A DNA stretch of 64,000 nt from Glaciihabitans arcticus (GCF_004310685.1 NZ_SISG01000001.1:992001-1056000); one strand, 5' to 3'. Shown: positions 35,740-46,822, counted from the first letter of the stretch. Numbers and translations are program-made. Notes: generated from the sequence alone by a model not told the origin.

Positions 35740-37538
35740 CAGGAGTCCTTCCCGTCGTTCTTCTGCGTCTTCGACGAGGAGGTCTTCTTGGCCTTGGTGT
35801 CGGGGCGGCTCGATTCGGCGAGCTCTGCCGCCTTGCGCTCGGCGATCGTCTGGCGACGCACCGCCTCGCGGTTGGCGCCGCTGCGCACGCCGGCGACCGC
35901 CGGCTCTCGGAACTGCGCGCGCCCGCGGTACACCGCGCCGAGGGCGTTCGGGTCGAGACCGCTGAGCGGGTGACCGCTCGAGAAGTACTTGGTCTTCGCC
36001 AGCAGCTGGAGCAGCGGGTGCGTGAACAGCACAACGACGAGCACGTCGATGATCGTGGTGAGGCCGAGCGTGAGCGCGAATCCGCGCACGTTGCCGACCG
36101 CGAGGATGAACAGCACCGCAGCGGACAGCAGGTTGACGGCCTTGGCGGCGTAGATGGTGCGCAGCGCGCGCTTCCAACCGGCCTCGACCGCGGACTCGAG
36201 CTGGCGCCCGTCACGCAGCTCGTCACGTATTCGCTCGAAGTAGACGATGAAGGAGTCCGCTGTGAAACCGATCGCCACGATGATTCCGGCGACACCGGCG
36301 AGCGAGAGACGGTAGCCCTCGCGCCAGGACAGCAGCGCGAGTGCGATGTAGGTGATGACACCGGCCACGACGAGCGAGGCGACGGTGACGAGACCCAGCA
36401 GGCGGTACTGGAACAGCGAATAGAGGATGACGAGGATCAGACCGATGAGACCCGCGATGAGTCCGCTCTGCAGCTGCGATTCACCGAGCGTCGCCGAGAT
36501 GATCTCCTGGCTCTGCACCTGGAAGCCGATCGGCAGTGCACCGAACTTCAGCTGGTCGCCGAGCGACTTCGCGGTCTCCTGCGTGAACGAGCCGGTGATC
36601 TGCGGCTTGCCGTCGGTGATGACCGCGTTCGTGGTCGGAGCCGAGATGACCCGGCCGTCGAGCACAATGGCAAACTGGTTGCGCACAGATGTGCCCGCGC
36701 CATAGCTGTACAGGCGGGTGGTCATCTCGGAGAACTTCTCGGTTCCGACACTGTCGAAGACGATGTTGACGCCCCACTGGCCGGTGCTCGCGCCCTGGCT
36801 GTTGGCGACGAGCGAGCTCGAGGCGTCGGCGATGTTCTTACCGGCTACCTCGACCGGGCCGAGGAGGTACTTGTACTGGCCGAGGTCGTCGCAGGCGACG
36901 AGCGGCTCACCAGAGGGTGCGACGTTCGCGTCCGCGGCGTCGACGCTGCCGCAGTCGAAGTTCGTGTAGGTGTCGAGCAGCGCCGGAGTGATCCAGTTCT
37001 CGTCACTCGCGTCGGTCGGTTCAACGCTCGGGTTGTTCTCGAGCGGAACGTCGGGAGTCGGGGTCGGGCTCGACGTGCTGCCGTCACCCTCGCCGCCCAC
37101 GGCGCTGGCCGGGGCGACTTCAGAACGGAGCACGGGGCGGAAGTCGAGGGTCGCAGACGACTGGATGCGCTGCAGCGTCTCCTCGTCGGGCGTGCCGGGG
37201 ATCGTGACGACGACGTTGGTGCCGCTTCCGGTGCCCTGGGTCGTGATCTCGGCCTCGGCGACACCACTCGCGTCGACGCGCTGGCGCATGATGGCCACGG
37301 CCTGTGCGAGCTGCTCTTCGGAGACCTGCTGGCCGCTCTCTAGACGAGGAGCGAGGATGATCTGCGTTCCACCCTCGAGGTCAAGCGCGAGCTTGAGGTC
37401 CCAGGAGGCGTCCTTGCTCCACTCGTTGTCTTTACCGCCGAGAATACCGACGGCATTCAGTGCGAACATGCCGATCGTAATGATCAGCAGCCAGGTGAGG
37501 GCGCGCCACGCCTTCTTGACCGGAGTCGTTCTTGCCAC
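35739..37538 (-). CDS. secD: Protein translocase subunit SecD
   Basis: Partner of SecF, 599 aa. First membrane segment near 12-32, KLALDLEGGTQI (about 47-58) is the SecD signature, then a long external domain containing a Ser/Thr/Pro-rich insert around 155-175, five further membrane segments (about 375-545), and a basic C-terminal tail ending in KKTSSSKTQKND. The GTG start has GAAAG weakly placed. secF follows directly. Confidence 0.96.
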   Translation of the reverse strand: MARTTPVKKAWRALTWLLIITIGMFALNAVGILGGKDNEWSKDASWDLKLALDLEGGTQIILAPRLESGQQVSEEQLAQAVAIMRQRVDASGVAEAEITTQGTGSGTNVVVTIPGTPDEETLQRIQSSATLDFRPVLRSEVAPASAVGGEGDGSTSSPTPTPDVPLENNPSVEPTDASDENWITPALLDTYTNFDCGSVDAADANVAPSGEPLVACDDLGQYKYLLGPVEVAGKNIADASSSLVANSQGASTGQWGVNIVFDSVGTEKFSEMTTRLYSYGAGTSVRNQFAIVLDGRVISAPTTNAVITDGKPQITGSFTQETAKSLGDQLKFGALPIGFQVQSQEIISATLGESQLQSGLIAGLIGLILVILYSLFQYRLLGLVTVASLVVAGVITYIALALLSWREGYRLSLAGVAGIIVAIGFTADSFIVYFERIRDELRDGRQLESAVEAGWKRALRTIYAAKAVNLLSAAVLFILAVGNVRGFALTLGLTTIIDVLVVVLFTHPLLQLLAKTKYFSSGHPLSGLDPNALGAVYRGRAQFREPAVAGVRSGANREAVRRQTIAERKAAELAESSRPDTKAKKTSSSKTQKNDGKDS

Positions 37539-37592
37539 CAGCGAACTCAGCTTTCTGTAAGCGTGCGAGCGTCTTCACGCGCAACACAACAC

Positions 37593-37612
37593 GGTCGTCC
37601 CGACGGACGACC
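37593..37612 (-). terminator. Hairpin between yajC and secD
   Basis: GGTCGTCC and GGACGACC are exact reverse complements with a four-base loop. On the minus strand TAGGTT (37615-37620 region) precedes it, so a secD transcript could begin at this hairpin; alternatively it attenuates readthrough from yajC. No U run. Confidence 0.4.
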
Positions 37613-37629
37613 AGAACCTAGGGTAGCGG

Positions 37630-38112
37630 TTACTCGCTTGCCTTCTTGGACGGACGACGTGCGGTCTTCTTTTCGGGAACAACCGTGGTGTCGACATCGG
37701 CAGCCTCGACGGTCTCGACGCGTTCACCGAACTCGGGCTCGGTTGCAGCAACGTCCGCCGCTTCCTTGGCCTCGTACTCGCGGTTTGCGCGCTCCATGGC
37801 TTCTTCGACCGAGCGGGGCTCGTCGGAGTCGGATTCGCCGTCTGTCGTGACGACCTTGGCGATGGTCTGGCGGTGCACGCGCACGATGTTGCCGGGGCTG
37901 ACCTCGAGTTCAGCGACATTGCTGACCTCGTCGACAGAGATGAGTGTGCCGAACAGGCCGAAGTTCGTCATGACGTCTGCGCCGGGAACGATTTCCTTCT
38001 TGAGCTCTTCCTGGCGCTGCTTGTTCTTCCGGCTGTTGCGGAACATAAAGAAGATGAGCAGGGCGAGTACGGCGAAGATGACGTACTGGAAGATATCGAT
38101 CTCGGCGGGCAT
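37630..38112 (-). CDS. yajC: Preprotein translocase subunit YajC
   Basis: Small membrane protein of the SecDF-YajC complex. It has 160 aa from the ATG at 38112, which has AAAGG eight bases upstream; the ATG at 38127 is less suited. Membrane segment about 7-23, then the conserved QQ/KK basic helix and GADVMTNFGLFGTLISVDEV. The acidic C-terminal half (about 85-160) is longer than in Gram-negative YajC. Confidence 0.92.
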   Translation of the reverse strand: MPAEIDIFQYVIFAVLALLIFFMFRNSRKNKQRQEELKKEIVPGADVMTNFGLFGTLISVDEVSNVAELEVSPGNIVRVHRQTIAKVVTTDGESDSDEPRSVEEAMERANREYEAKEAADVAATEPEFGERVETVEAADVDTTVVPEKKTARRPSKKASE

Positions 38113-38197
38113 GGTAAAACCTTTCACAGGATACGGAGGCCGGGTCAGTCTAAGTCAATGGTCCTGACTGGCCGGTGTTAATCATAAGCGATGGGAC

Positions 38198-39268
38198 TCA
38201 GAGGTCCCCGTCGAACAGTGTGGCCGCTCCGGGGGTCTCAGGAGTCAGGCCGAAATGCTTCCAGGCCGAGCGGGTCGCTACCCGTCCGCGCGGTGTGCGG
38301 GTCAGCAGGCCGATGCGCACGAGGAACGGCTCGACGACCGACTCGATCGTCTCGGCCTCCTCCCCCACCGAGACGGCGAGGGTGTTCAGCCCGACAGGCC
38401 CGCCGTCGAAGCGCGACAGCACGACCTGCATGACCGCGCGGTCGAGGCGGTCAAGCCCCAGCGCGTCGACGTCGTACAGCTCGAGTGCGGCGTTCACCGC
38501 GTCGAGGCCCGCACCGGAACCCTTCACCACCGCGTAGTCGCGCACACGACGCAGCAGGCGGTTGGCGATGCGCGGGGTGCCCCGGCTGCGGCCGGAGATC
38601 TCGGCGAGAGCGCGGCGCTCGACATTCAACTCGAGCAGCGCCGCAGCACGCACGAGCACCTGCTCGAGCTCGTGGTTCTCGTAGAACTCGAGGTGAGCCG
38701 TGAAACCGAACCTGTCGCGCAACGGGTTGGGGAGCATCCCGGACCTCGTCGTCGCACCGACCAGCGTGAACGGCGACAGATCGAGGGGTATGGATGTCGC
38801 GCCCGCGCCCTTTCCGACCATGATGTCGATGCGGAAATCCTCCATCGCCAGGTACAGCATCTCTTCGGCCGAGCGCGCCATGCGGTGAATCTCGTCGATG
38901 AACAGCACCTCACCCGGGACAAGGGAGGACAGTACGGCCGCGAGGTCGCCCGCGTGCTGGATGGCCGGGCCGCTCGTCATGCGCAGCGGTCGGCCACTCT
39001 CGTGGGCGATGATCATGGCGAGGGTGGTCTTGCCGAGGCCGGGCGGGCCGGCGAGCAGGATGTGGTCGGGTGTGCGGTTTTGCATCGCGGCGGCCTGCAG
39101 CAGCAGTTGAAGCTGGCCGCGAACCTTCTCCTGGCCGACGAATTCGGCGAGGGACTGCGGGCGCAGTGCACCTTCAAAGGCGAGCTCGGCTTCGGATTCC
39201 GGCAGGCCGAGCCCGGTCGCCAGGGCCTCAGTCGCGCGGCGGACCACCTCGTCGTCGGCGACGGTCAC
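38198..39268 (-). CDS. ruvB: Holliday junction helicase RuvB
   Basis: AAA+ motor for branch migration, 356 aa. [14 protein letters not shown] near the N-terminus, Walker [13 protein letters not shown] near 68-79, Walker B FIDEIHRM near 122-129, sensor motif [16 protein letters not shown] near 172-187 and C-terminal winged helix with TPRGRVAT. The GTG start overlaps ruvA as GTGA. Confidence 0.98.
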   Translation of the reverse strand: MTVADDEVVRRATEALATGLGLPESEAELAFEGALRPQSLAEFVGQEKVRGQLQLLLQAAAMQNRTPDHILLAGPPGLGKTTLAMIIAHESGRPLRMTSGPAIQHAGDLAAVLSSLVPGEVLFIDEIHRMARSAEEMLYLAMEDFRIDIMVGKGAGATSIPLDLSPFTLVGATTRSGMLPNPLRDRFGFTAHLEFYENHELEQVLVRAAALLELNVERRALAEISGRSRGTPRIANRLLRRVRDYAVVKGSGAGLDAVNAALELYDVDALGLDRLDRAVMQVVLSRFDGGPVGLNTLAVSVGEEAETIESVVEPFLVRIGLLTRTPRGRVATRSAWKHFGLTPETPGAATLFDGDL

Positions 39269-39882
39269 TGTGCTGCCCCGGCCAGCTGCTGCGGTCCGAG
39301 CTGCGCAAGCGAGAGGCGCAGCATCAGCTGAACACTCGCGCGCTCCGTGTCGGTGGCGGCGGTGGAGGCATCCTCGATCGCCTGCAGGGCGACCCGCTCC
39401 TGCCAGCCGAGGCCGACGAGCGCGAGGATCACGCTCTCGGTCACGGTCTGCGTGACGGCGGGAGCTGCGGCACGCGGAGCGTGCACGGCGAGCTTGCCGG
39501 CGAGCGAGAGCACGATGAGCTTCGCGGTCTTGGGCCCGATTCCGGAGACCTTGCGGAAGGCTGCGTCATCTTCGAGGGCAACGGCCTGGGCGATCTCGGC
39601 GGGACTCAGCACCGCGAGCACCCCCATCGCGCTGCGCGGGCCGACCCCCGTGACGCCACGCAGGGCATCGAAGACGGCAAGCTCGTCTGCCTCGGCGAAG
39701 CCGTAGAGGCTGAGGTCGTCTTCGCGCACGATGAGTGCGGTGCGAACTGTCGCTTCACTGCCGACGCGCAGGGCAAGGCCGTGGGAAGGGGTGACTTGGA
39801 TGGCGAGACCGATGCCGCCCACCTCGATCACCGCGGAGGTTCCGGCCACGGCAAGGACCGTGCCGCGAACGGAAGAAATCAT
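39265..39882 (-). CDS. ruvA: Holliday junction complex protein RuvA
   Basis: Junction-binding subunit, 205 aa: OB fold (1-62), tandem helix-hairpin-helix (about 65-140, [17 protein letters not shown] and [13 protein letters not shown]) and a flexible C-terminal domain III that contacts RuvB. The start overlaps the ruvC stop as ATGA; ruvC, ruvA and ruvB form one coupled unit. Confidence 0.97.
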   Translation of the reverse strand: MISSVRGTVLAVAGTSAVIEVGGIGLAIQVTPSHGLALRVGSEATVRTALIVREDDLSLYGFAEADELAVFDALRGVTGVGPRSAMGVLAVLSPAEIAQAVALEDDAAFRKVSGIGPKTAKLIVLSLAGKLAVHAPRAAAPAVTQTVTESVILALVGLGWQERVALQAIEDASTAATDTERASVQLMLRLSLAQLGPQQLAGAAQ

Positions 39883-40466
39883 GTGCCCAGCCTACGGACG
39901 CCCGCCGACTTCTCGGCGTCGCGCCACGCACGCTGCGCGGGGGTGAGGGATGACGCTGCCGCAATGCCCGGTCGCGCCGGCGCCACGCCGCCCGTGCGCC
40001 ACGCGTGGCAGATGGCGAGGGCGAGCGCGTCGGCCGCGTCCGCGGGCTGCGGAATCGCATCGAGCGAGAGGATGCGCGCCACCATAGTGCCGACCTGCTT
40101 CTTGTCGGCGGCACCGTATCCCGTGACGGCGGCCTTGACCTCGCTCGGGGTGTGCAGTCCGACGGCGAGCCCACGGGCAGCCGCGGCGTGCAGCGCCACG
40201 CCGCTCGCCTGGGCCGTGCCCATCACGGTGCGCAGGTTGTGCTGCGCGAACACGCGCTCGAGGGCGACGGCGTGCGGCTCGTGAGCGTCGAGCAGGCGCG
40301 CGATACCCGTTCCGATGATCAGGAGACGCCGCTCGAGAGGCATGTCGGGCGGGGTCTCGATCACCTCGACGTGAACGAGCGAAGCTTTACGGGTGGCCGT
40401 GACATCCACGATTCCGACGCCACAGCGGGTCAGACCCGGGTCGATGCCGAGCACCCGCAGGCTCAC
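39879..40466 (-). CDS. ruvC: Crossover junction endonuclease RuvC
   Basis: Resolves Holliday junctions. It has 195 aa with [13 protein letters not shown] at residues 5-17 (catalytic Asp8), the [10 protein letters not shown] motif containing the second acid near 70, and a KKQVGTMV plus [12 protein letters not shown] motif at the C-terminal side. GAGGAG lies before the GTG start, and yebC ends two bases upstream. Confidence 0.96.
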   Translation of the reverse strand: MSLRVLGIDPGLTRCGVGIVDVTATRKASLVHVEVIETPPDMPLERRLLIIGTGIARLLDAHEPHAVALERVFAQHNLRTVMGTAQASGVALHAAAARGLAVGLHTPSEVKAAVTGYGAADKKQVGTMVARILSLDAIPQPADAADALALAICHAWRTGGVAPARPGIAAASSLTPAQRAWRDAEKSAGVRRLGT

Positions 40467-40468
40467 GA

Positions 40469-41230
40469 CTACTCCTCGGAGTCGAGCGCGGCCTGCACGT
40501 CTTCGGGCACGGAAAAGTTGCCGTACACGTTCTGCACGTCGTCATCGTCATCGAGGGCGTCAATGAGGCGGAAGATCTTCTTGGCCGTCTCGAGGTCCAC
40601 GTCGATCGTGAGCCCGGGCACGAACTCGACGTCGGCCGAGTCATAGTCGATGCCTGCATCCTGAAGGGCGGTGCGCGCCGCGACGATATCCTGCGGCTCG
40701 GTCACGATCTCGAAGCCAGCACCGCGGTCGTTGACTTTTTCGGCACCCGCGTCGAGCACGGCGCCCAGGATGTCGTCTTCGTTCACGCCGTCGACCTTGG
40801 TGACCGAGATGACGCCCTTGCGGCTGAAGTTGTAGGCGACGCTGCCCGGGTCGCCCATGGTGCCGCCGTTGCGGCTCATGACGGTGCGCACATTGGCCGC
40901 AGCGCGGTTTTTGTTGTCAGTGAGGCACTCGATCAGCAGCGCGACGCCGCCCGCTGCGTAACCCTCGTACATAATCGTCTGGTAGTCGACCGCTTCACCG
41001 AGCTGGCCGGAGCCGCGCTTGACGGCCGAGTCGATGTTCGAGTTCGGAACCGAGGTCTTCTTCGCCTTCTGGATGGCGTCGACCAGGGTCGGGTTGCCCG
41101 ACAGGTCTGCTCCGCCCATCTTGGCGGCGACTTCGATGTTCTTGATGAGCTTGGCGAACGACTTCGCACGGCGAGAGTCTTTGATCGCCTTCTGGTGCTT
41201 GGTGGTTGCCCACTTGGAATGGCCTGACAT
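40469..41230 (-). CDS. YebC/PmpR family protein (TACO1)
   Basis: A 253-aa protein of the YebC family, described as transcriptional regulators and, more recently, ribosome-associated factors for proline stretches. [20 protein letters not shown] is the diagnostic N-terminus, with GPGG-like turns in the middle replaced by [14 protein letters not shown]. First gene of the yebC-ruvCAB cluster. No Shine-Dalgarno; TAGAAT ends seven bases before the ATG. Confidence 0.96.
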   Translation of the reverse strand: MSGHSKWATTKHQKAIKDSRRAKSFAKLIKNIEVAAKMGGADLSGNPTLVDAIQKAKKTSVPNSNIDSAVKRGSGQLGEAVDYQTIMYEGYAAGGVALLIECLTDNKNRAAANVRTVMSRNGGTMGDPGSVAYNFSRKGVISVTKVDGVNEDDILGAVLDAGAEKVNDRGAGFEIVTEPQDIVAARTALQDAGIDYDSADVEFVPGLTIDVDLETAKKIFRLIDALDDDDDVQNVYGNFSVPEDVQAALDSEE

Positions 41231-41237
41231 GCTGAAT

Positions 41238-41243
41238 ATTCTA
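41238..41243 (-). promoter_or_regulatory. -10 box, leaderless, for yebC
   Basis: TAGAAT with seven bases to the ATG at 41230. Confidence 0.55.
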
Positions 41244-41283
41244 GCCAGCCTCGGGATGAACCGGCCGCCGATAGCCCTGCGAG

Positions 41284-41886
41284 TCAGTCAATTTTGATGC
41301 CGGATGCCTGCAGCTCGAGTTGCGCGAGCGAGCGCACGATCGCGGCGTCGCCCCTGCGCCACGCCTCGAGCGGGTCCGCGTCGATCTTCGCGAGTGTGCC
41401 GAGCTTCTGGGTCGCGAGCGCGCGGAGAGCGAGCAGGTCGAGGCTTGCACCGGAGCGCAACTGGGCCTGCACGGCGCTGGCGCGGCGCACGAACCGCAGG
41501 CGCGGGATCAGCCAGAGGATCAGGATCATCAGGATCGGCAGCACGGCGATGCCCACCCCGAGGCCGGTCGCGAGTTGCTGCACGGCGAGCTGCTGCGCCT
41601 GGCCCGCCGACTCCAAAGAGGCGCCCGCGTCGCTCGCGCCGTCGAACGGGGCGCGGATGCCCCCGCCGATGAGCGGCACGTCACCGAGGGTCTTGCTGAT
41701 CTCGGTCATCCTCTGGCGAAATTCCGCCCCCGAGGCTTCCATTTGCACCCCGAAGTCGCTGAGGTTCATGATGAGCCCGTAGATGAAGGTGCCGAGCCAG
41801 ACCCACGCGCCGATCGCGACGAGCGCGAGCACGTCGACGAAGATCTGGCGGGTGCGACGGGCGGGAAAATCCGAGTAGAGCTTCAT
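41284..41886 (-). CDS. Hypothetical membrane protein
   Basis: A 200-aa protein with two membrane segments (about 17-40 and 106-128). The external loop between them is rich in Gly/Ala/Ser, and the cytoplasmic C-terminal region is helical. I do not recognise the family. It sits between pdxT and yebC. CAGGAT lies six bases before the ATG (41893-41898), so it may have its own leaderless start despite following pdxT closely. Confidence 0.75.
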   Translation of the reverse strand: MKLYSDFPARRTRQIFVDVLALVAIGAWVWLGTFIYGLIMNLSDFGVQMEASGAEFRQRMTEISKTLGDVPLIGGGIRAPFDGASDAGASLESAGQAQQLAVQQLATGLGVGIAVLPILMILILWLIPRLRFVRRASAVQAQLRSGASLDLLALRALATQKLGTLAKIDADPLEAWRRGDAAIVRSLAQLELQASGIKID

Positions 41887-41900
41887 GCACCCATCCTGAC

Positions 41901-42500
41901 CTAGTTGCTGTGCGCGCGAACCTTGTCGAGGAAGTACTCGTGAAATCGGGTGTCCCCGGTGATCTCCGGGTGGAACGACGTCCCCAGCAGGTGACCCTGC
42001 TCCACGGCGACGATCCGGCCATCGGCCAGCGAGGCGAGCACGTTCACCGACTCCCCCACCGATTCCACGACGGGGGCACGGATGAACACCGCGTGCATCG
42101 GCACATCGCCGAGTACCGGCACGTCGAGGTCCGTCTCGAAGGAGTCGAGTTGCGACCCGAACGCATTGCGGCGCACGGAGACATCGAAACCGCCGATGCT
42201 CTGCTGTCCGTCGATCGAATCGAGCACAGTGTCCGCGAGCATGATGAGCCCCGCGCAGGTGCCGTAGACGGGCAGTCCACCGTCGATCGCGGCCTTCAAC
42301 GGCTCCGCGAGTCCGAAGAGGCGCGAGAGCTTGTCCATAACGCTGGACTCGCCGCCCGGGATGACCAGGCCGTCGATCGACTCGAGATCGGACGGTCGAC
42401 GGACTGACGTTGCATCCGCCCCCAGGGCAGTGAGCACGGCGAGGTGCTCACGAAAGTCACCCTGGAGGGCGAGAACACCTATGCGCGGACTACCAGCCAC
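41901..42500 (-). CDS. pdxT: Pyridoxal 5'-phosphate synthase glutaminase subunit PdxT
   Basis: Supplies ammonia to PdxS. It has 199 aa from the GTG at 42500: [13 protein letters not shown] at 8-20, [12 protein letters not shown] at 44-55, nucleophile Cys82 in [10 protein letters not shown] and the His177/Glu179 pair in FHPEITGD. The GTG overlaps the pdxS stop by 11 bases. An upstream frame extension lies in pdxS and is rejected. Confidence 0.96.
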   Translation of the reverse strand: MAGSPRIGVLALQGDFREHLAVLTALGADATSVRRPSDLESIDGLVIPGGESSVMDKLSRLFGLAEPLKAAIDGGLPVYGTCAGLIMLADTVLDSIDGQQSIGGFDVSVRRNAFGSQLDSFETDLDVPVLGDVPMHAVFIRAPVVESVGESVNVLASLADGRIVAVEQGHLLGTSFHPEITGDTRFHEYFLDKVRAHSN

Positions 42501-43383
42501 GTTCGGCGAGGCGGTGCGGCGCGGGGATGTCGGCCACGTTGATGCCGACGATGGCCTCGCCGAGTCCCCGCGACACCTCGGCGATGACCGAGGCGTCGTC
42601 GTAGAACGTCGTCGCCTTGACGATGGCGGCGGCACGAGCGGCGGGGTTGCCCGACTTGAAGATTCCCGAACCGACGAACACGCCGTCGGCACCGAGCTGC
42701 ATCATGAGCGCTGCGTCCGCGGGGGTGGCGACGCCACCGGCGGTGAACAGCACAACAGGCAGCTTGCCGGTGCGGGCGATCTCGGCGACGAGTTCGTAGG
42801 GCGCCTGCAGCTCCTTGGCCGCGACATACAGCTCGTCGGGGCTCTTGGCGGTAAGGGCCGCGATCTCGCTGCGGATGGTGCGGATGTGACGGGTCGCCTC
42901 GGAGACGTCGCCGGTTCCGGCCTCGCCCTTCGAGCGGATCATGGCCGCGCCCTCGTTGATGCGGCGGAGCGCCTCACCGAGGTTGGTCGCGCCGCAGACG
43001 AAGGGAACGTCGAACTTCCACTTGTCGATGTGGTTGATGTAGTCGGCCGGGCTCAGCACCTCTGACTCGTCGATGTAGTCGACCTTAAGTGCCTGCAGCA
43101 CCTGCGCCTCGACGAAGTGGCCGATGCGCGCCTTCGCCATAACGGGGATGGAGACGGCCTCGATGATGCCGTCGATGAGGTCGGGGTCACTCATGCGGGC
43201 GACGCCGCCCTGCGAGCGAATGTCGGCGGGAACACGCTCAAGGGCCATTACGGCAACGGCGCCGGCATCTTCGGCGATCTTCGCCTGGTCGGCGTTCACG
43301 ACGTCCATGATGACGCCGCCCTTCAGCATCTCGGCGAGTCCGCGCTTGACGCGATCGGTTCCTGTGGGCGCTGTGTCAGTCAT
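42490..43383 (-). CDS. pdxS: Pyridoxal 5'-phosphate synthase subunit PdxS
   Basis: Forms PLP from ribose 5-phosphate, glyceraldehyde 3-phosphate and ammonia. It has 297 aa, a TIM barrel with Asp27 and the Schiff-base Lys84 in MAKARIGHF. Conserved GGVIMDVVN and [12 protein letters not shown] segments. No Shine-Dalgarno; TAGAAT is seven bases before the ATG. Divergent from pdxY. Confidence 0.97.
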   Translation of the reverse strand: MTDTAPTGTDRVKRGLAEMLKGGVIMDVVNADQAKIAEDAGAVAVMALERVPADIRSQGGVARMSDPDLIDGIIEAVSIPVMAKARIGHFVEAQVLQALKVDYIDESEVLSPADYINHIDKWKFDVPFVCGATNLGEALRRINEGAAMIRSKGEAGTGDVSEATRHIRTIRSEIAALTAKSPDELYVAAKELQAPYELVAEIARTGKLPVVLFTAGGVATPADAALMMQLGADGVFVGSGIFKSGNPAARAAAIVKATTFYDDASVIAEVSRGLGEAIVGINVADIPAPHRLAERGW

Positions 43384-43390
43384 AGGAACG

Positions 43391-43396
43391 ATTCTA
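43391..43396 (-). promoter_or_regulatory. -10 box, leaderless, for pdxST
   Basis: TAGAAT with seven bases to the ATG at 43383. Confidence 0.55.
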
Positions 43397-43455
43397 TTGC
43401 CCGCCGGCGTTTGTGACTCGCCGTTTCAGGTCGGCGAGCGTGGCAGGATCGAAGG

Positions 43456-44307
43456 ATGACCATCATCTCCATCCAGTCGGCCGTCGCCTATGGCCACGTG
43501 GGCAACTCCGCGGCCGTTTTTCCCCTGCAGCGCATCGGCGTCGAGGTCATCCCGGTCTACACCGTCAACTTCTCGAACCACACCGGGTACGGCGAGTGGG
43601 GCGGCCCCCTCATCGCTCCCGACGACGTTCGCGCAGTGCTCGCCGGCGTCGAGGCACGCGGGGCGTTTCCTGAGGTTGATGCCGTTCTCTCCGGGTATCA
43701 GGGCGGCGAGGGAGTCGGCGAGGTCATCATCGATACCGTGGCGCGCGTCAAGGCAGCGAACCCGAATGCGATCTACGCGTGCGACCCGGTCATGGGCAAC
43801 GCGAAGTCGGGCTGCTTCGTGGCTCCAGCGATCCCCGTGCTGCTGCGCGAGCGCGTTGTGCCGGTCGCAGACCTCGTTACTCCCAACCAGTTCGAACTGG
43901 GCTACCTCACCGACACCCAGCCAGACACCCTCGAGTCGACGCTCGCCTCGGTCGACCTGGTCAGGGCGATGGGCCCGAGCATCGTGCTGGTGACGAGCGT
44001 GGAGCGCCCGGACCGAGAAGAGGGCACGATCGAGATGCTCGCGGTCACCGACGACGGCGCATGGATCGTGCAGACTCCCCTGTTGCCGATGAAGGCCAAC
44101 GGCTCCGGTGACGTCACGGCTGCCCTGTTCACCGCGCACTACCTGCGCAGTCGTGATGCGGCCGACGCTTTGGCCCGCACCGCGTCGAGCGTCTTCGACC
44201 TGCTCGCCCTCACCCACGATTCGGGCAAGCGCGAACTGCAGCTCGTCGAGGCGCAGGAGTTCTACGCGAACCCGCGCATGCAGTTCACTCCGCGCAAGGT
44301 GCGCTAG
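43456..44307 (+). CDS. pdxY: Pyridoxal kinase PdxY
   Basis: Phosphorylates pyridoxal in B6 salvage. It has 283 aa, a ribokinase-like fold: IISIQSAVAYGHVGNSAAVF at 3-22, CDPVMGN near 113-119 and the anion hole and catalytic Asp in ANGSGDVTAALF near 214-225. Divergent from pdxST, giving both de novo and salvage routes at one place. CAGGAT (43444-43449) lies six bases before the ATG; a weak GAAGG directly touches the ATG. Confidence 0.95.
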   Translation: MTIISIQSAVAYGHVGNSAAVFPLQRIGVEVIPVYTVNFSNHTGYGEWGGPLIAPDDVRAVLAGVEARGAFPEVDAVLSGYQGGEGVGEVIIDTVARVKAANPNAIYACDPVMGNAKSGCFVAPAIPVLLRERVVPVADLVTPNQFELGYLTDTQPDTLESTLASVDLVRAMGPSIVLVTSVERPDREEGTIEMLAVTDDGAWIVQTPLLPMKANGSGDVTAALFTAHYLRSRDAADALARTASSVFDLLALTHDSGKRELQLVEAQEFYANPRMQFTPRKVR

Positions 44308-44863
44308 GCCAAGCGCTCGCGAAGGCCTCCCGAACTTCGCCGAGAAGACGCGGGATCGCCTTGACCCCGCCGATGATGGGAAAAAAGTTCGTGTCGTTGG
44401 CCCAGCGAGGCACAACGTGCTGGTGCAGGTGATCCGCGACGCCCGCCCCCGCGATCGACCCTTGGTTCATGCCGATGTTGAAGCCCTGGGCGCCGGACGC
44501 CTCACGCGCGACGCGCATGGCGATCTGGGTGAGCTCGGCGATCTCCACCGCCTCTTCCGCCGTCGCGTCGTCGTACAGCGAGACGTGGCGGTAGGGGCAG
44601 ACGAGCATGTGGCCACTGTTGTACGGGAACAGGTTGAGCAGCACGTACGAGTGCGTTCCGCGCGCCACGATCAGCGACTCCTCGTCGGCAAGTGTGGGAG
44701 CAACGCAGAACGGGCACTCGCCGTCACGCGACGTGCCGTTGTGGGCGCTCTCGATGTACGCGATGCGATACGGCACCCACATGCGCTGGAACGCATCCGG
44801 AACCCCGACGGCTCCCTCGACGGGGACCACATCGCTGTAGTCGGATCCGTCGTAGTCCTTCAT
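44285..44863 (-). CDS. HIT-family protein, Ap4A phosphorylase-like
   Basis: A 192-aa histidine-triad protein with the triad HLHQHVV at 145-151 and a Cys50-Cys53 pair (ECPFC). The closest known type is the actinobacterial diadenosine tetraphosphate phosphorylase (Rv2613c of M. tuberculosis), which also lies beside thrS. The ATG shares one base with the thrS stop, and the stop lies inside the end of pdxY on the other strand (23-base overlap). Confidence 0.9.
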   Translation of the reverse strand: MKDYDGSDYSDVVPVEGAVGVPDAFQRMWVPYRIAYIESAHNGTSRDGECPFCVAPTLADEESLIVARGTHSYVLLNLFPYNSGHMLVCPYRHVSLYDDATAEEAVEIAELTQIAMRVAREASGAQGFNIGMNQGSIAGAGVADHLHQHVVPRWANDTNFFPIIGGVKAIPRLLGEVREAFASAWPSAPCAE

Positions 44864-46815
44864 CAGACCTGCGCCTTGGTCGCGATCGCCTCGGTGATGC
44901 GGGCGATGGCGTCGGCGATCGGGATGCCGTTCTCCTGCGTTCCGTCGCGGAAACGGAAGCTCACGCTGCCCGCAGCGCGATCCTCTTCGCCGGCGATCAG
45001 CTGGAACGGCACCTTCTGCAGCGTCCAGTTGCGGATCTTCTTGGGCATACGATCGCTCGACACGTCGAGTTCGGCACGCACTCCGGCCTTCTTCAGTTGC
45101 TGGATGACGTCACCGAGGTACTCCTCGTACGCTTCCGCGACCGGGATGCCGACAACCTGCACCGGGGACAGCCACACCGGGAACGCTCCCGCGTAGTGCT
45201 CGAGCAAAATCGCGAAGAAGCGCTCGATCGAACCGAGCAGGGCACGGTGGATCATCACCGGCTGCTGGCGGGTGCCGTCGGCGGCCGTGTACTCGAGCTC
45301 GAAGCGCTCGGGCTGGTTGAAGTCGAGCTGCACGGTGGACAGCTGCCACGTGCGACCGATGGCATCCCGAGCCTGCACGGAGATCTTGGGGCCGTAGAAC
45401 GCCGCACCACCGGGATCGGCGACGAGCTCGAGACCGGACTCGGTCGCGACCTGGCGCAGGGTTTCAGTCGCCTCTTCCCACGCCTCGTCGGAGCCGACGT
45501 ACTTGTCGGGGTCCTTCGTCGAGAGCTCGAGGTAGAAATCGGTGAGGCCGTAGCCGCGCAGCGTCTCGAGCACGAATTCGAGCTGGCTCGCCACCTCGTC
45601 CTTGACCTGGTCGGGGGTGACGTACACGTGGGCGTCATCCTGGGTCAGGCCGCGCACGCGGGTGAGGCCGGAGAGCTGGCCGCTCTTCTCGTACCGGTAC
45701 ACGGTGCCGAACTCGGCGAGACGCAGGGGCAGCTCGCGGTAGCTGCGGCCGCGCGCCCGGAAGATCAGGTTGTGCATGGGGCAGTTCATGGGCTTGAGGT
45801 AGTAGTCCTGACCCTGGCGGGTGACGTGGCCCTCGTCATCGACTTCCTCATCGAGGTGCATCGCGGGGAACATGCCGTCCTTGTACCACTGCAGGTGACC
45901 GCTGGTCTCGAACAGGCTCGCCTTGGTGATGTGCGGCGAGTAGACCTGCTCGTAGCCGTTCGCGATGAGGCGATCGCGCATGTAGTTCTCGATCTCAGCG
46001 CGGATGATCCCACCCTTGGGGTGGAACACGGCGAGACCGGAGCCGATCTCGTCGGGGAATGAGAACAGGTCGAGGTCGCTGCCCAGCTTGCGGTGGTCGC
46101 GCTTGGCGGCCTCCTCCTGGCGGTGCTGGAACTCTCGCAGCTCGTCCTTGGTGGGCCACGCGGTGCCGTAGACGCGCTGCAGCTGCTTGTTCTTCTCCGA
46201 ACCGCGCCAGTAGGCCGCGGCCGTGCGGGTGAGCGCGTAACCGTTACCGATCATGCGGGTGGAGGGCAGATGCGGCCCGCGGCAGAGGTCCTTCCAGTAG
46301 ACCTCGCCGGTCTTCGCATCGACGTTGTCGTAGATGGTGAGCTCGGCGCCGCCGACCTCGACCGACTCGTCTTCGGCGTTCGAGCCGCCCTTGAGCCCGA
46401 TCAGCTCGAGCTTGTACGGCTCGTTCGCGAGTTCGGCGCGAGCCTCGTCCTCGGTCACGACCCGACGGGTGAACCGCTGGCCCTGCTTGATGATCGCGGC
46501 CATGCCCTTGTCGATCGCCTTGACGTCCTCAGGAGTGAACGGGGTCTCGACGTCGAAGTCGTAGTAGAAGCCGTCGGTGATGGGTGGGCCGATGCCGAGC
46601 TTCGCCTCGGGGTTGATCTTCTGCACGGCCTGGGCGGCGACGTGCGCGGCCGAGTGGCGCAGGATGTTCAGTCCGTCGGGGCTGGAGATGTCCACACCCT
46701 CGACGACATCGCCATCCGCCACCGTCGTAGCCAGGTCACGCAGCTCGCCGTTGACGCGCATCGCCACGATACTGCGTTCTGTGAACAGGTCGAATCCGGT
46801 TTTCTGGGCACTCAT
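44863..46815 (-). CDS. thrS: Threonine-tRNA ligase
   Basis: Class II synthetase, 650 aa: TGS-like N-terminus, editing domain with [11 protein letters not shown] (about 53-63), catalytic core (about 240-540, with [10 protein letters not shown] and the zinc ligands) and anticodon-binding domain (about 545-650). TAAAGT ends seven bases before the ATG and there is no leader, so no T-box or operator-like control can exist upstream. The HIT gene follows. Confidence 0.97.
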   Translation of the reverse strand: MSAQKTGFDLFTERSIVAMRVNGELRDLATTVADGDVVEGVDISSPDGLNILRHSAAHVAAQAVQKINPEAKLGIGPPITDGFYYDFDVETPFTPEDVKAIDKGMAAIIKQGQRFTRRVVTEDEARAELANEPYKLELIGLKGGSNAEDESVEVGGAELTIYDNVDAKTGEVYWKDLCRGPHLPSTRMIGNGYALTRTAAAYWRGSEKNKQLQRVYGTAWPTKDELREFQHRQEEAAKRDHRKLGSDLDLFSFPDEIGSGLAVFHPKGGIIRAEIENYMRDRLIANGYEQVYSPHITKASLFETSGHLQWYKDGMFPAMHLDEEVDDEGHVTRQGQDYYLKPMNCPMHNLIFRARGRSYRELPLRLAEFGTVYRYEKSGQLSGLTRVRGLTQDDAHVYVTPDQVKDEVASQLEFVLETLRGYGLTDFYLELSTKDPDKYVGSDEAWEEATETLRQVATESGLELVADPGGAAFYGPKISVQARDAIGRTWQLSTVQLDFNQPERFELEYTAADGTRQQPVMIHRALLGSIERFFAILLEHYAGAFPVWLSPVQVVGIPVAEAYEEYLGDVIQQLKKAGVRAELDVSSDRMPKKIRNWTLQKVPFQLIAGEEDRAAGSVSFRFRDGTQENGIPIADAIARITEAIATKAQV

Positions 46816-46822
46816 CCAACCA

